Part shown: positions 8,227-19,888 of the stretch, piece by piece
Position numbering within the stretch: position 1 is the stretch's first letter
Layout: each line of letters starts with the position of its first letter
Source of the DNA: [Mycobacterium] manitobense
GTDB lineage: Bacteria; Actinomycetota; Actinomycetes; Mycobacteriales; Mycobacteriaceae
Direction: 5' to 3'
NCBI RefSeq assembly: GCF_025821665.1
Contig: NZ_JACKSJ010000062.1
Location: 186,001 to 250,000 of the forward strand
Length of the DNA: 64,000 nt
Notes under the pieces: model-generated
What the model saw: only the letters and a program-made list of their open reading frames with translations
The model's database searches: none
Told to the model about the DNA's origin: nothing
Program-made: the position numbers and the translations under genes

Positions 8227-8691
8227 ATGAGGCCGTTACTCGCGATAGTGCTGCTGGCCGGACTGCTCACCGGGTGCAGTACCGCGATCCAGGGCCGTGC
8301 TGTCGCCGGCGCCGAACTGACCGCTCCCGTCCCCGTGACCGAAGCCTGGAAGCGGGATGTCACCTCGGCGGTCGCCGCCATCGGCAGGGCGCTGGGCACC
8401 GCGGGAGAAGCGATGGTCAACAGCGAGTACTCGACCGTCCGCAGCGGCTGCCGCGATCTCGAGGAGGCCACGGACCTGCTCGAGGATCAACTGCCCAGCG
8501 AGGAGGAAGACGTCAACGAGGCGCTGCAGAACGCCGTGGACGAATACCGATCGTTCGCCGGCATCTGCGTCACCCTGACGCCGAACAGCAGTGGCGCCGA
8601 GATCGACCGCCTCGAAGCGACACTCGACCGGGCGGACGCCAGCATCCGGGACGCGATGGCACTGCTCGACATCGACATGCCCGGGGGCTGA
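8227..8691 (+). CDS. Putative lipoprotein of unknown function
   Basis: A 154-residue protein with a signal peptide and lipobox: MRPLLAIVLLAGLLTGC, cysteine 17 being the lipidation site. The mature part is helical and acidic (LEEATDLLEDQLPSEEEDV), with two further cysteines that may form a disulphide, a pattern of small mycobacterial envelope lipoproteins. No catalytic residues are recognised. The stop is 7 bases before the GTG of the flavin monooxygenase gene, so the two genes are probably co-transcribed. Confidence 0.8.
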   Translation: MRPLLAIVLLAGLLTGCSTAIQGRAVAGAELTAPVPVTEAWKRDVTSAVAAIGRALGTAGEAMVNSEYSTVRSGCRDLEEATDLLEDQLPSEEEDVNEALQNAVDEYRSFAGICVTLTPNSSGAEIDRLEATLDRADASIRDAMALLDIDMPGG

Positions 8692-8698
8692 AAATCCC

Positions 8699-10186
8699 GT
8701 GGCGGAACGCGTCGCCGTCATCGGGGCAGGCCCGGGAGGCCTGGTCGCCGCGCGCTGGCTGGCATCGTGCGGCTTCGAACCGACGATCTTCGAACGGAAT
8801 CCGGTTCTCGGCGGACAGTGGTCCGGACTGCCGGGCCGCAGCGGCGTGTGGCCGTCGATGCACACCAACACCAGCCGCATCCTGACCGCCTTCAGCGACC
8901 TGCCCTTCGGCGGTCACCTCGTGCACCCGCCGTACGCCGACGTGCTGCGCTATCTGCACCGCTACGCCGAATCATTCGGATTGACCGCCCGGATCAGATT
9001 CGGCACGGCGGTCGACTCGGTGAACCTGGACGACACCGGATGGCTGGTCGGGCACTCCGACGGCACCGAGGTCTTCGACCGGGTGGTGGTGGCATCCGGT
9101 CGATTTCATTCACCGGTGATCCCGGCCGTTCCGGGGCTCGAGTCGTTCTCCGGCGACCCCGGCATCGGTTCCACGTATGACTTCCGCGACCACGACCGGT
9201 ATCTGGGAAGGCGGGTGCTCGTCGCCGGCGGCGCCATCAGTGCGCTCGAGATCGCGGCCGAACTGGCCCAACTCGGAGCGTCCCGTGTCGTCGTCACACA
9301 GCGGCGGCAGCGTTATGTGCTGCCCAAGTTCGCCGCCGGTGTGCCGTCCGACCATCGGATCTTCACCCGATACGGCACGCTGTCGAACGAGGTCCTGCCC
9401 GCGGCCGAGATCGACCGCCAGCTGCGGGAGATCGTCACCGAGGCCGGCGGCAGCCCGGACCAGTACGGCGCACCGGCACCCGATCCGTCACTGTTCGCCG
9501 CCGGTGTCACCCTCGGCCAGAGCTACCTTCCCCTCGTGGCGGAGGGCCGGATCACGGTGCGCCCGTGGATCGATTCGGTCGCAGGGGACACCGTCACGTT
9601 CGCCGACGGGCAGGCCGAGACATTCGACGCCATTCTGTTCGGCACCGGATTCGAGCTGAGCCTGCCGTTCCTCGGTCGAAACGTCCACGCGACACTCGAC
9701 CTCGACGGGGCACACCTCGACGCCGACCGTCACACGTTCCATCCCGACCTCCCCGGCCTGGCCTTCGTGGGGATGTGGGACCAGTCCGGCGGGTACTTCG
9801 TGCCGCTGGAACTGCAGGCGAGATGGATCGCCTACCTGTGGGGCGGCATCCTGCCGGCGGTGACCGAAGCGGAGCAGCGCGCGTCGGTCGCGGCATATCG
9901 GTCACGTCGCGGTGCGTCGCAGAAGACCCGGATGAATCTGGCGGCACTGACCTTTGCGCGGGCCGCCGGTGTCGAACCGGAACTGTCGCGATGGCCCGAA
10001 CTCCGCCGGGCACTGCTGTTCGGTCCGCTGGCGCCGAGCTGTTTCCGGCTCGAGGGTCCCGACGCGCTACCCGACGCGGCAACGATGTTCGCGCAGGACG
10101 CTGCGGAATTCGGCGCGATCACCGGCAACGATCTCACCGAACGCGAACGCCGGTACTGGTCGATGGTCGAGGCTCAGCCGCTGTAG
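8699..10186 (+). CDS. Flavin-containing monooxygenase-like oxidoreductase
   Basis: A 495-residue enzyme; GTG 8699 is chosen because the FAD fold begins at once (VAVIGAGPGGLVAARWLA), whereas an upstream extension would run through the lipoprotein gene. GGQWSG is the second FAD-contacting element, VLVAGGAISALEIAAELA the NADPH fold, and ILFGTGFELSLPFL the conserved C-terminal ATG/FGTGF motif. This is the layout of class B flavoprotein monooxygenases (FMO or Baeyer-Villiger type); the FxGxxxHxxxW fingerprint is not cleanly present, the corresponding stretch reading ASGRFHSPVIP. The substrate is unknown. It overlaps the convergent SRPBCC gene by 13 bases. Confidence 0.85.
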   Translation: MAERVAVIGAGPGGLVAARWLASCGFEPTIFERNPVLGGQWSGLPGRSGVWPSMHTNTSRILTAFSDLPFGGHLVHPPYADVLRYLHRYAESFGLTARIRFGTAVDSVNLDDTGWLVGHSDGTEVFDRVVVASGRFHSPVIPAVPGLESFSGDPGIGSTYDFRDHDRYLGRRVLVAGGAISALEIAAELAQLGASRVVVTQRRQRYVLPKFAAGVPSDHRIFTRYGTLSNEVLPAAEIDRQLREIVTEAGGSPDQYGAPAPDPSLFAAGVTLGQSYLPLVAEGRITVRPWIDSVAGDTVTFADGQAETFDAILFGTGFELSLPFLGRNVHATLDLDGAHLDADRHTFHPDLPGLAFVGMWDQSGGYFVPLELQARWIAYLWGGILPAVTEAEQRASVAAYRSRRGASQKTRMNLAALTFARAAGVEPELSRWPELRRALLFGPLAPSCFRLEGPDALPDAATMFAQDAAEFGAITGNDLTERERRYWSMVEAQPL

Positions 10187-10653
10187 GTCAGACAACAGCG
10201 CTCCAGCGCCCCGAGCGATTCGGCGATGAAGTCCTCGGAAAACGGTGGCATGCCGCCGATCTCATCGCGGAAGCTCTGCGGCGTCGCCGTCCAGTCGTAG
10301 GTCAGCGTGACCGCCGTTCCGTCACCGTCGGGGGCGAGGTCGTAACGCCAGGACCAGCCACCGGGAACGTGGGCGCCGGACTCGTCGCGTTGTCCTGGTA
10401 GCCAGGCGATCACCCGGTCCGGCTCGAAGTCGGTGACCAGGTTGTCCATCACGTAGTGTCCGCCCGCGGCCTCCAGGTACATGTTCACCGCGAAGATCTG
10501 TCCGGTGCCGCTGATCGGCGTCGGGTCCACCGCGTCGCGCACCCAGTCCCCCGGCTCGGTGTCCTTGTGCCGCGCCGGGTCGGCGAGGGCGGCGAACACC
10601 GCCGACGGCGGCGCCGCGATCTTCCGGCTGGCGACGAATCGTTCCGCACTCAC
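10174..10653 (-). CDS. SRPBCC (Bet v1/START-like) domain protein
   Basis: A 159-residue protein from GTG 10653. It begins with ERFVASRKIAAPPSAVFAALADP, the first strand and helix of polyketide-cyclase/START-like ligand-binding folds, and ends in an amphipathic helix (AESLGALERC). Such proteins bind hydrophobic ligands or act as activator domains. The start codon overlaps the stop of the DUF899 gene (GTGA), so the two are translationally coupled. DUF899 and SRPBCC genes are frequent neighbours in actinobacteria, often with an ArsR regulator, which is missing here. Confidence 0.85.
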   Translation of the reverse strand: MSAERFVASRKIAAPPSAVFAALADPARHKDTEPGDWVRDAVDPTPISGTGQIFAVNMYLEAAGGHYVMDNLVTDFEPDRVIAWLPGQRDESGAHVPGGWSWRYDLAPDGDGTAVTLTYDWTATPQSFRDEIGGMPPFSEDFIAESLGALERCCLTYSG

Positions 10654-11357
10654 CTGCCGGCCTTTCCGTAGAACCGGGCGATATCCGGCGAGTCCAGCCA
10701 GCCCGAGTAGGTCGGTCTGCTCGGCCAGCCCTCCGGCGAATCGAGCCACTCCTCCTGACGGCCGTACGGGAGGATGTCGATCAACGGGAAGCTGTGGCTG
10801 AGCTGCTCGGTGCCACGGCCGTTGGTGTGCCAGGTGCGGTAGACGGTGTCGCCGTCGCGCAGGAAGACGTTGACGGCGAAGCCGCCTCCCGGCGGTGCGT
10901 CGACGTCGACGCCGAACGAGCTCTCCGACGACGAGTACCAGTCCATCCTGTTGCCCACCTTGTCCCGGTAGGCCAGCGCCTCCTCGATCGGGCCGTTGGT
11001 GACGACGACGAATCGGGCGTCGTAGCTGTCCAGGAACTCCAGCCTGGTGAACTGGCTGGTGTAACCGGTGCAGCCGCCGCACTGCCAGTCCGCGCCGTCG
11101 CTCCACATGTGGTGATAGGTGATCAGCTGCGAGCGGCCGCCGAAGACGTCGGCCAGCCGGACGGGGCCCTCGGCGCCGATCAGCGTGTACTCGGGCAGTT
11201 CGACCATCGGCAGCCGCCTGCGCTGCGCGGCGATCGCGTCGAGCTCGCGGGTCGCCGCCTTCTCCCTTCGCCGCAGGTCGTCGAGTGCGGCGCGCCACGT
11301 GCCGTGGTCGGCCACCGGCGGCTTCGCGGCCGATGTGGTGGTCTGGTTCCCTGTCAT
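10650..11357 (-). CDS. DUF899 family thioredoxin-like protein
   Basis: A 235-residue protein. ATG 11357 is chosen over a longer frame because GGGAGCC precedes it. Family marks are the N-terminal helical stretch with DDLRRREKAATRELDAIAAQRR, the LADVFGGRSQLITYHHMW segment and the CGGCTGYTSQF motif that resembles a thioredoxin-type cysteine pair (CxxC). Mid-protein DWYSSSESSFGVD and the C-terminal DILPYGRQEEW are also typical of DUF899. The function is unproven; a role in thiol redox chemistry is inferred from the fold. It is coupled to the downstream SRPBCC gene. Confidence 0.88.
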   Translation of the reverse strand: MTGNQTTTSAAKPPVADHGTWRAALDDLRRREKAATRELDAIAAQRRRLPMVELPEYTLIGAEGPVRLADVFGGRSQLITYHHMWSDGADWQCGGCTGYTSQFTRLEFLDSYDARFVVVTNGPIEEALAYRDKVGNRMDWYSSSESSFGVDVDAPPGGGFAVNVFLRDGDTVYRTWHTNGRGTEQLSHSFPLIDILPYGRQEEWLDSPEGWPSRPTYSGWLDSPDIARFYGKAGR

Positions 11358-11451
11358 CACAGGCTCCCTTCCGAGCAGTCGGAATCCTCTTACGACTATC
11401 AGACTCGACGGCGACCCGAGACTCATCGCTCACGTCGGTACCGTCGGAGGA

Positions 11452-12420
11452 ATGAAGCATCTCGACGTCGAAGGAATCGGACCGGTGAGCCGCATCGGCC
11501 TCGGCACGTGGCAGTTCGGTTCGCGGGAATGGGGGTACGGCGACCAGTACGCATCGGGCCCCGCTCGCGACATCGTGCAGCGCGCCCGCGCACTGGGGGT
11601 GACCTTGTTCGACACCGCCGAGATCTACGGATTCGGCAAAAGCGAACGGATCCTCGGTGAAGCACTCGGCGACGAGCGCGCCGACGTGGTGGTGGCCAGC
11701 AAGATCATGCCGATCGCGCCGTTCCCCGCCGTGGTCAGGCAGCGCGCGCGGGCCAGTGCGCAGCGGCTCGGGGTGGACCGCATCCCGCTGTACCAGATCC
11801 ACCAGTCCAATCCGCTGGTGCCCGACTCGGTGATCATGCCCGGGATGCGGGATCTGCTGGACCGCGGCGAGATCGGTGCGGCAGGGGTGTCGAACTACTC
11901 GCTCGAGCGGTGGCGTAAAGCCGACGCCGCCCTGGGCCGGCCGGTGGTCAGCAACCAGGTGCACTTCTCGCTCGCCCATCCGCAGGCACTCGACGACCTG
12001 GTGCCGTTCGCCGAACGGGAGAATCGCATGGTGATGGCGTACAGCCCGCTGGCGCAGGGCCTGCTGGGCGGCAAGTACGGGCCGGACAACCGGCCCGGCG
12101 GTGTGCGCGCGATGAATCCGTTGTTCGGTACCGAGAACCTGCGTCGCATCCAGCCGCTCCTGAACACCCTGCGCGACGTCGGGGCCGAGGTCGGCGCCAA
12201 GCCCGCGCAGGTGGCATTGGCATGGCTGATCAGCCTGCCCGGCGTGGTGGCGATTCCCGGCGCGTCGAGCGTCGAGCAGCTGGAGTTCAACGTCGCCGCC
12301 GCAGACATCGAGCTGAGCACGGAGTCAAGGGATGCGCTCACCGCGGCGGCGCGGGCGTTCCGTCCGGCGTCCGCGGGCCGGTTCTTCACCGACCTGCTGC
12401 GCGAGAAGGTCGGCCGCTAG
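11452..12420 (+). CDS. Aldo/keto reductase
   Basis: A 322-residue TIM-barrel NADPH-dependent carbonyl reductase. Evidence includes GLGTWQFGSREWGYG at the N-terminus, FDTAEIYGFGKSERILGEAL (catalytic Asp and Tyr), the lysine in VVVASKIMP and a histidine in YQIHQSN, which together make up the AKR tetrad, and GVSNYSLERW. The GGAGG ribosome site is only one base from the ATG, unusually close, so initiation may use another signal or a nearby codon. It diverges from the DUF899 gene with about 95 bases between starts. The substrate is unknown. Confidence 0.9.
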   Translation: MKHLDVEGIGPVSRIGLGTWQFGSREWGYGDQYASGPARDIVQRARALGVTLFDTAEIYGFGKSERILGEALGDERADVVVASKIMPIAPFPAVVRQRARASAQRLGVDRIPLYQIHQSNPLVPDSVIMPGMRDLLDRGEIGAAGVSNYSLERWRKADAALGRPVVSNQVHFSLAHPQALDDLVPFAERENRMVMAYSPLAQGLLGGKYGPDNRPGGVRAMNPLFGTENLRRIQPLLNTLRDVGAEVGAKPAQVALAWLISLPGVVAIPGASSVEQLEFNVAAADIELSTESRDALTAAARAFRPASAGRFFTDLLREKVGR

Positions 12421-12427
12421 GCGATCC

Positions 12428-14809
<2,382 letters not shown>

Positions 14810-14867
14810 CGGGTCAGATCGTGCCACGGGGGTGCCCGCGGCCGGAACCCTGGCGGCGGCCGCCGAT

Positions 14868-16115
14868 TCAGTTCCCTACAGCCACCGGGGTGCCGAATTC
14901 CACCGGCAGGCTGGTCGGGCCGCTCATGCCGAGCATCGGCTTCCACGGGGCCGGACCGGCCCGGCGCAGATTCGGCAGCCGTCCCGCCAGTATCCGCAGC
15001 GCTTCGGCGAGCTCGAGGCGCGCCAGGTTCGCCCCGAGACAGTAGTGCACCCCGCCACCGAACGTGAGGATCGCCGGCGGGTCCTCGCGGGTGATGTCGA
15101 ATCGGTCCGGATCGCGGTAGACGGCCGGATCGCAGTTGGCGGCGAACGTGTTCACGAGGACGAACGTGCCGGCGGGAAACATGTAGCCGCCGACGGTGAC
15201 GTCGGCGTTCACCGTCCGCAGGGTGCTGCACACCGCGGGCGAGTGACGCATGCTCTCCTCGACCGCACGCATCGCCAGGCCGGGCTCGGTCCGCAGCATC
15301 GCCCACTGTTCGGGGTGGTCGCACAACACCTGAACAGAGGCGGACAACTGGTTCCGGGTGGTGTCGGTCCCGGCCACCAACAGGCTGGCGACAGTCATGC
15401 GCAGTTCGTCGGCGCTCAGCCGGTCGCCGTCGTCCTCGGCGCGGATGAGTTCGGAGAGGAGATCGTCGGTGAGATCGCGGCGACGCTGCGCGATCATCGT
15501 GTCGACGTAGGCGTCGAGCTCGGCCCATGCGCCCAAGACGGCGGGGATCTCGGCGATGAGATCGACGTCGAAGCTGACCATCTTGAAGATCTCCTCCGCC
15601 CAGCGCGAGAACATCTGCCAGTCCTCACGTGGCGCGCCGACCAGGGCGCAGATCACCGGGATCGGGTAGTGCCGGGCGATGTCGGTGACGACATCGCAGC
15701 GCTTCGTCTCGGCGACACCGTCGGCCAGCTCGTTGACCACCGCGACGATGGTGCCGTGCAGGCGGGCGGTTGCGCGCGGCGTGAACGCCTTCGACACCAG
15801 GCTGCGCAGCCGATGGTGATGTGCGCCCTCTGCGCACATGATGCTGCCGACCACCCGGTCCCAGAGCGGCCCCGAGGTCACGCCCTGCGCCGTCAGATGT
15901 ATGCCGGGCGGAATCACGAACCGGCTGTCACGCAGGATCGTCCGGGAGAGTTCGTAGGACAGCACCTCCGGGCCGAGCGGACCGATGGCGACCGGCGCCT
16001 GCGCCTGGGCTTCCCGAATTCTCGGCAGCACCTCGCGCGGCGTCTCCGTGGCCTCGTAGTGCAACACCGGGAGATTCGATTCGAACACGCTCCGCGCCGC
16101 GGTCTCGACGTTCAT
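14868..16115 (-). CDS. Cytochrome P450 (last gene of the long operon)
   Basis: A 415-residue soluble bacterial P450 starting at ATG 16115 behind AAGGAGG. The heme-thiolate loop FGGGVHYCLGANLARLEL, the I-helix oxygen-activation motif AGTDTT and the K-helix EESMR are intact, so it should be active given ferredoxin and reductase partners, neither of which is in this window. The ATG overlaps the stop of the preceding P450 (ATGA), indicating coupling. The two P450s are different from each other and may act in sequence on one substrate. The CYP family cannot be assigned without alignment. Confidence 0.93.
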   Translation of the reverse strand: MNVETAARSVFESNLPVLHYEATETPREVLPRIREAQAQAPVAIGPLGPEVLSYELSRTILRDSRFVIPPGIHLTAQGVTSGPLWDRVVGSIMCAEGAHHHRLRSLVSKAFTPRATARLHGTIVAVVNELADGVAETKRCDVVTDIARHYPIPVICALVGAPREDWQMFSRWAEEIFKMVSFDVDLIAEIPAVLGAWAELDAYVDTMIAQRRRDLTDDLLSELIRAEDDGDRLSADELRMTVASLLVAGTDTTRNQLSASVQVLCDHPEQWAMLRTEPGLAMRAVEESMRHSPAVCSTLRTVNADVTVGGYMFPAGTFVLVNTFAANCDPAVYRDPDRFDITREDPPAILTFGGGVHYCLGANLARLELAEALRILAGRLPNLRRAGPAPWKPMLGMSGPTSLPVEFGTPVAVGN

Positions 16116-17338
16116 GGCGCCTCCTTGGCGGCGAGGAATCTGACGGGCAGTCGCTGCAGGGTGCAGGTGGCGGCGGGCCAGGCGATCTCCGGTGTGTGGT
16201 GGGGGGCGAGCTCGAAATCGGGTATGCGGCCCAGCCATTCGGCGATCACCAGATTCAGCTCCATGCGCGCCAGATGCGAGCCCAGGCAGCGGTGCGCACC
16301 GCCGCCGAAACCCCAGTGTCTGTGCAGCTTGCCGTCGAGGACGATGTCGTCACCGGAGGTCGGATCGCTGCCGTCGCGGTTGATCGCACCCAGGCAGAGC
16401 CGGACCTGCGCTCCGGCGGGAATCGTGTGGCCCGACACGGTCACCGGCCGCGTCGTCACCCGTCCGACGACCGGGGCCGGAGGTTCGAGCCGGAGGATCT
16501 CCTCGACGAATCCCGGTATCGCAGCGGCGTTGTCGCACAGCTCGCGACGCAGGCCGGGACGCCTGGCCAACTCGAGCATCGCCGCGCCGATCGCCGAGGT
16601 GACGGTGTCCAAACCGGCGAGGACGAGGACGAAGGCCAGTCCGAGCGCCTCCTGATCGGTGAGTGCGTCGGCGCCGGTGAGGAGTCGCGACAGGATGTCG
16701 TCACCAGGGTCGTCCCGATGGGAGGTGACCGCCTGGCTGAGGTACTGGAACAACTCGACGGCGGGCACCAGAGCGGCGGGGTCGGGGTCACTGTCGAGGC
16801 TGATGCCGATGACGCCGTCCTTCCAGGCGATCAGCCGCTGCCGGTCGGTGAGCGGCAGACCGAGGAGGGTGAGGAACACCTGCGAGGGGTACGGGGTGGC
16901 GAGATCGGCCATCACCTCACACCCGTCACCGCCGCCCGCGATCCGTTCGATGATCTCGGCGGCCTGCGCCTGCATCGAAGGGAGCATGCGTCCGAGCGTC
17001 TGCGGACTGAAGAAGGAATGCAGCAACCGACGGTAGCGGGTGTGGTCCGGGGGATCGCAGGCGAGCGGAATGAGCGGCACGGGGCTGACCATGGTGTCGA
17101 ACGCCCTCGATGACGAGAAGGCCTCGGAGTCGCGCAGTGCGGCGAGCACATCCTCACGCCGGGTGAGGTAGTACCACCCGTCTCCGGTCACCACGGGTCC
17201 GAGGTCGCGCAACGCCGCCCACCCGGCGCCGCGGTCGCCTGCCATGGGTAGACCGTCGTACAGGATGTGCGGCAGTGCGGTCCGCTCGCCGGGCGTGGCC
17301 ATGTCATCCGCCCTGTCGGTGTCGCCGGTGACCGTCAT
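16112..17338 (-). CDS. Cytochrome P450
   Basis: A 408-residue P450 with heme loop FGGGAHRCLGSHLARMEL, I-helix LAGLDTVTSAIG and K-helix EEILR. ATG 17338 overlaps the stop of the upstream VOC gene (ATGA), fixing the start and showing operon coupling; the following P450 gene begins within its stop as well. The I-helix has AGLDT instead of AGTDT, a common natural variant. Position inside a cluster with three DapB-like oxidoreductases suggests hydroxylation of a shared small-molecule substrate; identity unknown. Confidence 0.93.
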   Translation of the reverse strand: MTVTGDTDRADDMATPGERTALPHILYDGLPMAGDRGAGWAALRDLGPVVTGDGWYYLTRREDVLAALRDSEAFSSSRAFDTMVSPVPLIPLACDPPDHTRYRRLLHSFFSPQTLGRMLPSMQAQAAEIIERIAGGGDGCEVMADLATPYPSQVFLTLLGLPLTDRQRLIAWKDGVIGISLDSDPDPAALVPAVELFQYLSQAVTSHRDDPGDDILSRLLTGADALTDQEALGLAFVLVLAGLDTVTSAIGAAMLELARRPGLRRELCDNAAAIPGFVEEILRLEPPAPVVGRVTTRPVTVSGHTIPAGAQVRLCLGAINRDGSDPTSGDDIVLDGKLHRHWGFGGGAHRCLGSHLARMELNLVIAEWLGRIPDFELAPHHTPEIAWPAATCTLQRLPVRFLAAKEAP

Positions 17339-17760
17339 GGCACATTGGTCGCGAGGAAGGTCAGCGGCAGGCCGAGCACCGAGAGGTCGACCTCGTCGAG
17401 ATAGGTTCCGTCCCCGTCGAAGTGCTGCCGGAAACGCGTCGTCCCGCCGTAACGCCCGGCGACGGATTCGGCCGCCTCGGCCCCGGGGACCCGGATGACG
17501 ACGGTGTACACCCCGTCGCCGTGCCCGGCGAGAAAGTCCCGAACCGACGCGGCGACCGTGGCCGTGGCTCCGGCCAGCGGACTGATCAGTTCGATCCCCC
17601 GTTCCCAGTCGAGGTGGACCTGCAGGCCGAGCTCGGTCAGCTGCAGGTCCTGCAGTGCGAACCCGATCTCGGTGAACATCCGCGCCGCCTCGGCGTGGCG
17701 TTCGGGCGCGACGGCGAACACGACGTGGTGCAGCTGGGTCGCCGTCGGTCCCTCGGTCAC
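17335..17760 (-). CDS. VOC (glyoxalase/bleomycin resistance) fold protein
   Basis: A 141-residue protein from GTG 17760, whose GTG overlaps the stop of the upstream DapB-like gene. It starts TQLHHVVFAVAPERHAEAARMFTEIGF, the beta-alpha-beta entry of VOC domains with a potential metal-ligand histidine, and has one paired module (DGVYTVVIRVPG). VOC proteins include epimerases, dioxygenases and binding proteins, so the role may be isomerisation or substrate binding in the P450 pathway. The start was chosen from the coupling overlap; a longer frame to 17871 is not VOC-like. Confidence 0.75.
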   Translation of the reverse strand: MTEGPTATQLHHVVFAVAPERHAEAARMFTEIGFALQDLQLTELGLQVHLDWERGIELISPLAGATATVAASVRDFLAGHGDGVYTVVIRVPGAEAAESVAGRYGGTTRFRQHFDGDGTYLDEVDLSVLGLPLTFLATNVP

Positions 17761-18821
17761 GGCCGCACCAGTCCGCGAGGCCGGACGAGACCGAGGTCCA
17801 GATGGGTGATCCAGCCGGGCGCGGAGTCGCACACGTCGGGGATCGCGTTGATCGCACCCATCGCAGTCCACGCGTAACCGGGGTGGGAGAAGGCGCCGTC
17901 CGGCTGCTCGACGCCCTGCAGTGTCAGCTCCGTCGGCGGGTCACCGTCGATCACGATGCGGTACCGCGTTTTTCCCCAGTCCCATGCGGGGTCGAGACCG
18001 TCCGGCCCTGTGGTCAGGTAGATCGCGTGGAACACGATCAGGGGCCGGCCGTCGACCCACGCCGTCCACTCGTGGTGCTGGGCGGCGACCGTGCCGCGCG
18101 CGATCGTGCCCTCGTCGTGCGGGATGTCCTGCGTGGCGGTGGCGGCCCGCAGGTCCGCGGTCACCTCGGCTATCTCGACGCCGAGCCCGTCGGCGATCAT
18201 GTGCATCGACTGCGCGAAGAACGGCACCCCGAGGCCGAGAATCGTCGGTGTGGAGAGGAACTCCTTCTTCGGCTTGCCGAAGCCCAGCCAGTCGATGTGG
18301 TCGACCGGCGCATCGGTGAGCACGTTCACCACCTCGTAGACCTCGATGCGCTCGATCCTGTCGACCACCCGGGCGAGGGTGAGGGGCAGGATGTCGCCGG
18401 CGTAGCCCGGGTGTATCCCGCCGCCGTGGAACGACACACCGCCGTCGGCGCACGCGGCGCGGATCTGATCGCCGTATTCGGCGAAATCGGCGCTCGGGTA
18501 GAAGAAGCCACTCGTGGTGACGACGTTCTTGCCCGATCGCAGCAGACGGCAGACGGTGTCGACGTCCATGATGACCGGCGTGTAGAAAACGCAGTCGGCG
18601 TCCAGTGCGACCATCGCGTCGATGTCGTCGGTCGCCAGGACGCCGTTGGGTGCGGTGCCGGCGATCTCTCCGGCGTCCTTGCCGACCTTCTCGGGCGTGT
18701 GCACCAGCACACCGACCAGTTCGAAGGTCGGATTGCCGGTGAAGTGCCGGACCCCGACCTGCCCGACGTCGCCCGTCATCCACTGGATGACCCGATATGT
18801 TCTCGAAGGGTTGTCAGACAT
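17757..18821 (-). CDS. DapB-like NAD(P)-dependent oxidoreductase, paralogue 1
   Basis: A 354-residue protein starting at ATG 18821. The N-terminal Rossmann fold reads YRVIQWMTGDVGQVGVRHF, followed by VVTTSGFFYPSAD and GIHPGYAGDILPL, the layout of the dihydrodipicolinate reductase-like or 2,4-diaminopentanoate dehydrogenase-like family. Two more members of the same family follow upstream in the operon (18836-19888 and 19885-20961), an expansion pointing to successive or complex-forming reductions. The true substrate is unknown; a role in lysine biosynthesis is unlikely because of the context and multiplicity. Confidence 0.85.
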   Translation of the reverse strand: MSDNPSRTYRVIQWMTGDVGQVGVRHFTGNPTFELVGVLVHTPEKVGKDAGEIAGTAPNGVLATDDIDAMVALDADCVFYTPVIMDVDTVCRLLRSGKNVVTTSGFFYPSADFAEYGDQIRAACADGGVSFHGGGIHPGYAGDILPLTLARVVDRIERIEVYEVVNVLTDAPVDHIDWLGFGKPKKEFLSTPTILGLGVPFFAQSMHMIADGLGVEIAEVTADLRAATATQDIPHDEGTIARGTVAAQHHEWTAWVDGRPLIVFHAIYLTTGPDGLDPAWDWGKTRYRIVIDGDPPTELTLQGVEQPDGAFSHPGYAWTAMGAINAIPDVCDSAPGWITHLDLGLVRPRGLVRP

Positions 18822-18835
18822 CGAGCTTCGACCTT

Positions 18836-19888
18836 TCACCGGGCGGCCAGAACGCCGCGGGGCAGCATCAGCGGGAGAGTGGTGTACGTGGCGATGCCGG
18901 GCGGCGCCGCGACCACGGCAGGGATGGCGGTGATCGCCGGCATGGCCGTGATGGTGAGGCCGAGCATCACGAAGTCGTCGAGTGTCTCGGCCCGGAAGTC
19001 CGGCGGCGGCTCGAAACTCAGCGTGGTCCTGATCGTCGGCCGGCCCTGGACCTCGACGGTGTAGCCGAAGTCCATCGGCCAATCCGGGTCCAGTGACTGG
19101 CCCTTGCGCCAGCGGCCGCGCACCTCGATCACCTCGCGTCCGCCGATGACGCCCTGCCAGCGCACATCGACCCCCGCGACGCAGCCCTTGCCGATGGTCC
19201 AGCCGCCGGGGAGTTCGAGATCCTCAGTGGTCTGGGCGTAGTCGACGCTGCACCGCACCTCGTCGAGGCGGGCGCCGAGGGCGTCGGCGACCAGGAGCAC
19301 GGCCTCCCGGAAGATCCACGACCCGTTTTCGGTGATCGCGGGGAGATCCGGCTGATCGATGGGATAGCCGAAGCCCATGGGCTTCTCGGTCGCAGGCGAG
19401 TTGTAGATGGTGGTGTCGAAGGACTCCAGGATCGAGATGCGGTCCACCCGGTCCGACAGCCCGGCCGTGACGATCGACAGCATCTGCATGAATCCGGGGT
19501 TGATGCCACTGCCGAAGATCGTCGCGTCCCCGCGCACACACGCCTCGACGATCCGCTCCCTGTCCGCGCCCAGTCCGTCGCCGGTGATGAACTCCGACGT
19601 CGTCACCACGTTGACCCCCGATTCGAGGATCCGGATGAGTTCCTCGACGTCGGCGAACATCGGGTTGTAGACGACGCAGTCCGGCCGCAGTGCGAGCAGG
19701 GCGTCGACGTCGTCGGTGGCCGTTATGCCCAGGGCGGGGATCCCGGCGAGCTCACCGGCGTCGCGGCCGACCTTGTCCGCCGACCAGGCGTAGCAGCCCA
19801 CCAGTTCCAGCAGCGGGTTCGCCGCGATCGCCTGCACGGACTTCGTGCCGACGTTGCCGGTGGTCCACTGGACGACGCGGTGGGTCAC
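18836..19888 (-). CDS. DapB-like NAD(P)-dependent oxidoreductase, paralogue 2
   Basis: A 350-residue protein from GTG 19888, which overlaps the stop of paralogue 3. Its Rossmann motif is HRVVQWTTGNVGTKSVQAI; VVTTSEFITGDG and GSGINPGFMQML correspond to the substrate-domain segments seen in the neighbouring paralogues. The C-terminal end has an Ala/Ile/Pro-rich, hydrophobic stretch (LTITAMPAITAIPAVVAAP) that could be a hydrophobic core or membrane-proximal region. It lies 14 bases upstream of paralogue 1 in the operon. Confidence 0.85.
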   Translation of the reverse strand: MTHRVVQWTTGNVGTKSVQAIAANPLLELVGCYAWSADKVGRDAGELAGIPALGITATDDVDALLALRPDCVVYNPMFADVEELIRILESGVNVVTTSEFITGDGLGADRERIVEACVRGDATIFGSGINPGFMQMLSIVTAGLSDRVDRISILESFDTTIYNSPATEKPMGFGYPIDQPDLPAITENGSWIFREAVLLVADALGARLDEVRCSVDYAQTTEDLELPGGWTIGKGCVAGVDVRWQGVIGGREVIEVRGRWRKGQSLDPDWPMDFGYTVEVQGRPTIRTTLSFEPPPDFRAETLDDFVMLGLTITAMPAITAIPAVVAAPPGIATYTTLPLMLPRGVLAAR